This document shows, piece by piece, positions 61,125 to 64,000 of a stretch of 64,000 bases of DNA (position 1 is its first letter; each line of letters begins with the position of its first letter). This DNA comes from Lingula anatina. Lineage: Eukaryota > Brachiopoda > Lingulata > Lingulida > Lingulidae. Below the pieces are notes generated by a model. That model saw nothing but the letters and a program-made list of their open reading frames with translations, did no database searches and was not told the origin of the DNA. Position numbers and translations under genes: made by a program. Location of the stretch: positions 22,514-86,513 of the forward strand of contig NW_019776074.1 of the NCBI RefSeq assembly GCF_001039355.2, read 5' to 3'.

Positions 61125-63462
61125 AAAACACACACAAACACACACACACGCTCGCGTTAGCACGCACATATATGCACACGCTATCACGCGAACATTCGAT
61201 GTCATTCCTCCAAATATGTCTGTCCTATTAAACACTACAGCACTGTCAATCTTGTTTATAATGATACCAGGACGGTGAGTGTGGAATGACTCAGCGTAAA
61301 TTGTAAGGTTGCTTTATGGACTGCGGCAAAATAATTGTACAGTTCGTATAGTAACTATAACTTTATGTTGATAACCGTCAAATTATGTTAAACTTACTAA
61401 TGCACCTTTAAATATCCAAATGATATCATAAATTCACGAGTCAAATGAGTCGCTGAAGAGCTCTTGTCATAGGCCCATTCAGAATAGGGGACTAATTGGT
61501 CTGAGGGTCAAATATGGCGGACCCACTTGAATACTTCCCCACGGGATATCTATTCAGTGCTTATTAGCGGATCAGACGGCAAGTTTTGTGGTAGGTCGCC
61601 ATATTTGAACTTCGGACTAGTAAGACCGCTATTCTGAATGGGGCTATATTCAACGGCATTTTCGCGAGAGGTTTGTATAGATATGCATGTACATGTAGTA
61701 ATCATTTTGGCAGATTTTGCAGCTAGACACGTACGCGTATTTTAAAGATTGCACATCCACTTCATACGGTTACTTACATAACACATAGAATGATGGTATC
61801 AAGGTCATCTTCGCCCGGTTTTCTAAACCCAACTGCCTTAACCAAGCAAAAAGATCATCATTATCATCATCATCATCATCATCATCTTTATCATAATAAA
61901 AATAATTATAATGATTATAATAATAATATATGCGTTCCGTTCCCAGAAAAGTGAGCCCTATTGTCGATATTTGTCATTGATTTCCGAGGCAATGGATATA
62001 ATGAGCATCCTTGTGATGGTCGGGAGCACTTTTCAAGAATAAATACAACAGTAAGCGATATAAAACGTGCGTGAGCGCATTTTCAGAAACAGAAACAGGG
62101 CTGTTATTTTCCTTTAATTATATTATAGCTATGATTATCACTGTTTCATGATAAAATGTCCTGTTTCAGAACACAAACGTTCGTAAACGACCACTCGACT
62201 CTTCCGATCAAGCGTGTATTTCTATAATACATGTATATATGTCGTGAGTCATACAGTTGTAAGTACTGATATCATATCATTAATGGAAAATTTTGTACAG
62301 GGGTATTAATGACGTTGCTTATACCAAAAGGAGTTAGTCAAGTTGTTTTAGAGGGCGTGCTCCAGACTTCCCCACAACAGTTCCCCTACAGGCCTCTCTT
62401 TCTCTCTCTCACCTGTGCCTGACTGATTTTAGGATGTTTTGCTGCTGCAATCTCTATGGCAGCAGGATAAACCTTGTCGCCCCAGCGAGAAAAATGGAGT
62501 ACATGAAATTTCCGTCCAGTGTAGTACATAAACCCGTATTCATTCATCGTACCAATGTCTCTGGGGTATGGAATAGAAAATGATTAATTGGATCGGGATA
62601 AGCACACGTTTTGCAAACGCCCAACATGTCTTATTTCTTTCATCAAAGTTCATATAAACATTTCAAAACATATTTAGGGTGTTAGTTGCAGTTACATTAA
62701 GCACTACGATATGTCACAACTTTGACACCCTCAAACTGCAAAGTCACAAATATCACTCTCTCCCAGTGTGTTGTCACAACCAGCACACTCACCCAATGTG
62801 TTGACACAATTATCACACTCACCAATGTGTTGTCACAACTATCACGCTCACCAAGTGTGTTGTCACAATTATCACACTCACCCAGTGTGTTGTCACAACT
62901 ATCACACTCACCCAGTGTGTTGTCACAACTATCAAACTCACCAAGTGTGTTGTCACAACTATCACACTCACCAAGTGTGTTGTCACAACTATCACACTCA
63001 CCCATTGTGCTGTTTCAACTCATCAAACGCGTTGTCCCATTTAACACATAACATACCCAGTGTGGTACCAACCAGACTGGGACACCACTTTCCTGTACAA
63101 GTCTTCAGAACCGTAATAAGTACTGAACATGAACACCCCTCGCACACATATTTCCCCTTCCACGCCTGGAGGAACGATCTTGTTGTTTGCATCAACTATT
63201 TTCACCTGTAATACGAAGAAATAGACCAGTTTATTGAAACCAATTTGGGTACAGATTTTTTGATATATTGGTAACATTGTTTTTTTCTAATAAACGCCCA
63301 GGAAATAACTTTATTAAGGCAAAATCTTCATGGTCATCTTCAGGGTCACTGAACTCTATATAATGGTAGAAGGAATATCATTTTACACAACTATAGTTAT
63401 AATGAAGTTTGTTTGATTGACTCCCTTTGTCTGTCTCCCTCTCTCTCTCTCTCTCTCTCTCA

Positions 63463-63495
<33 letters not shown>

Positions 63496-63601
63496 CAGTG
63501 TGTGGCGGTGGAAAGCCTATACCGCGGTACCGGCGGTCAAAGTCGTCATCCAGTGGATAGGTGGCGCTGACGTTCCAGTATTCTGTAGTGCCGAGTGCGA
63601 C
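59735..63601 (-). CDS. ACSF2-like acyl-CoA synthetase, tandem copy B (3' part)
   Basis: The last seven exons are present: 63494-63601, 63057-63205, 62413-62560, 61778-61836, 60904-60961, 60148-60219 and 59735-59818 (TGA). They code 225 residues, and every exon equals its copy A partner in length and phase. The protein segment runs VALGTTEYWNVSATYPLDDD, EGEICVRGVFMFSTYYG, GWYHTG-D, NEYGFMYYTGRKFHVLHF, VYPAAIE, IPIQGQNITEGELRSHC and VGIRQKVSKEELLKSAKN. This is the C-terminal half of the adenylation domain plus the mobile lid of an ACSF2-type ligase. Differences from copy A are few (for example SQSGW versus SPCGW, MYYTGR versus MYYIGR) and cluster at the C-terminus. No frameshift or stop is visible, so it looks functional as a gene. 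Exons upstream lie beyond the right edge. Confidence 0.85.
61098..61148. repeat. (AC)n microsatellite
   Basis: AC units with AAAAC interruptions, in the copy B intron upstream of exon 60904-60961. Confidence 0.85.
61472..61644. mobile_element. TA-flanked MITE (copy B intron)
   Basis: This is the duplicate of the element at 45881-46054, in the same intron of copy B. Its right end (CTATTCTGAATGGGGC) mirrors the left end better than copy A's does. Flanks are CATA and TATA. Confidence 0.75.
61862..61886. repeat. (ATC)n microsatellite
   Basis: About eight ATC/TCA units in the copy B intron. The copy A counterpart (near 46255) is shorter. Confidence 0.9.
62712..63011. repeat. 30-bp minisatellite in copy B intron
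   Basis: About ten units of the same 30-bp family as at 47099-47415, in the homologous intron. Unit sequences are slightly rearranged between the copies (CACCAAGTG variants dominate here), so the arrays have changed since duplication. Confidence 0.9.
63437..63493. repeat. (CT)n(CA)n microsatellite abutting exon 63494-63601
   Basis: The counterpart of 47883-47948, about 10 bp shorter, again ending exactly at the exon border so that the splice donor is its first GT on the minus strand. Confidence 0.95.
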
Positions 63602-64000
63602 CTGAAAACACCAAGAGTGAATTATACGTGATGAAGTTCATCAGCTCAAAACCAACAATCCACTTTCTACATGTACTTTCACGAACAAGCAATATATTCC
63701 CTTGGCAGTGCTGTATTCCCATTCACAGTACAAAAAAAAACGCATTTGCAACATGTTGTGCGACTTTTTGTAAGCTTTTTTTTGTCGGAAAATAAATATA
63801 CAACACCGTGCTCTTCTGCTCTATGTAAATGAAATGATTCAAGCTGTAGTTTCATAGTGTTCAAGGTCATAATAATTTATAGAATGTTTCTGAAAGTTGT
63901 GTGTTTGTGTGTTTGCATTGTTTCCTTTTACATCGAGGACCAGTTTAAGAAATCGTGTAATTCTATATTTCCTTTAAAGGTTAAAGATACACGTTGCCAT

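Noticed and set aside
62697-63211. Open frames of 100-150 codons coding peptide repeats
   Set aside because: They follow the 30-bp minisatellite, which is intronic in the synthetase gene and open in several frames on both strands.
1-64000. CRISPR array, bacterial operon, prophage or tRNA gene
   Set aside because: The DNA is eukaryotic. Repeats found are microsatellites, minisatellites or MITE-like, and no convincing tRNA promoter boxes were found by eye.

Overview
This is eukaryotic, very probably marine-invertebrate (lophotrochozoan-like) genomic DNA. It is AT-rich, genes are spread out and split by spliceosomal introns with GT..AG borders, and the non-coding DNA is full of microsatellites and short inverted-repeat elements. 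There are no operons, ribosome-binding sites, CRISPR arrays or prokaryotic genes. The species cannot be fixed from sequence alone. A chitin-binding-like secreted protein, a gustatory-receptor-like membrane protein and a duplicated acyl-CoA-synthetase relative would all fit a mollusc, brachiopod or annelid, which is an inference.

Layout. Bases 1-23,600 hold no convincing gene, only microsatellites, degenerate repeats and a few denser islands that could be regulatory. At 23,615-25,456 (+) lies an intact single-exon gene for a 613-residue type I membrane protein with leucine-rich repeats, a threonine stalk and a C-terminal PDZ ligand. At 32,281-36,633 (-) is a multi-exon multi-pass membrane protein whose 3' end was not found; its internal exons join in phase. 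At 39,826-41,9xx (+) is a compact four-exon gene for a small secreted protein with a peritrophin/CBM14-like cysteine domain, preceded by a clear TATA box; the frame of its last exon is unresolved. From 43,986 to the right edge (-) are two tandem copies of an ACSF2-like acyl-CoA synthetase gene. Copy A has 16 recognisable exons (56,343 down to 43,986). Copy B has its last seven exons (63,601 down to 59,735) and runs off the window. The duplication unit is about 15.6 kb and includes near-identical introns.

The main surprises are these. The synthetase copies share eroded adenylation motifs. Two of their exons abut microsatellites that supply the splice donors. One intron of copy A carries an 11-bp tandem array that spaces nuclear-receptor half-sites as successive DR5 elements. 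The membrane-protein gene has an 84-bp tandem duplication of half an exon plus its splice acceptor, still open in frame. Several non-autonomous inverted-repeat elements are resolvable, one of them sitting inside a CA microsatellite. Two single-N joins are flanked by exact duplicates and look like assembly artefacts.

The genes do not form a pathway. They are neighbours on a chromosome, and the only functional link visible is the tandem duplication. All exon models were made by eye from reading frame, splice phase and remembered family motifs, without RNA evidence or database searches.
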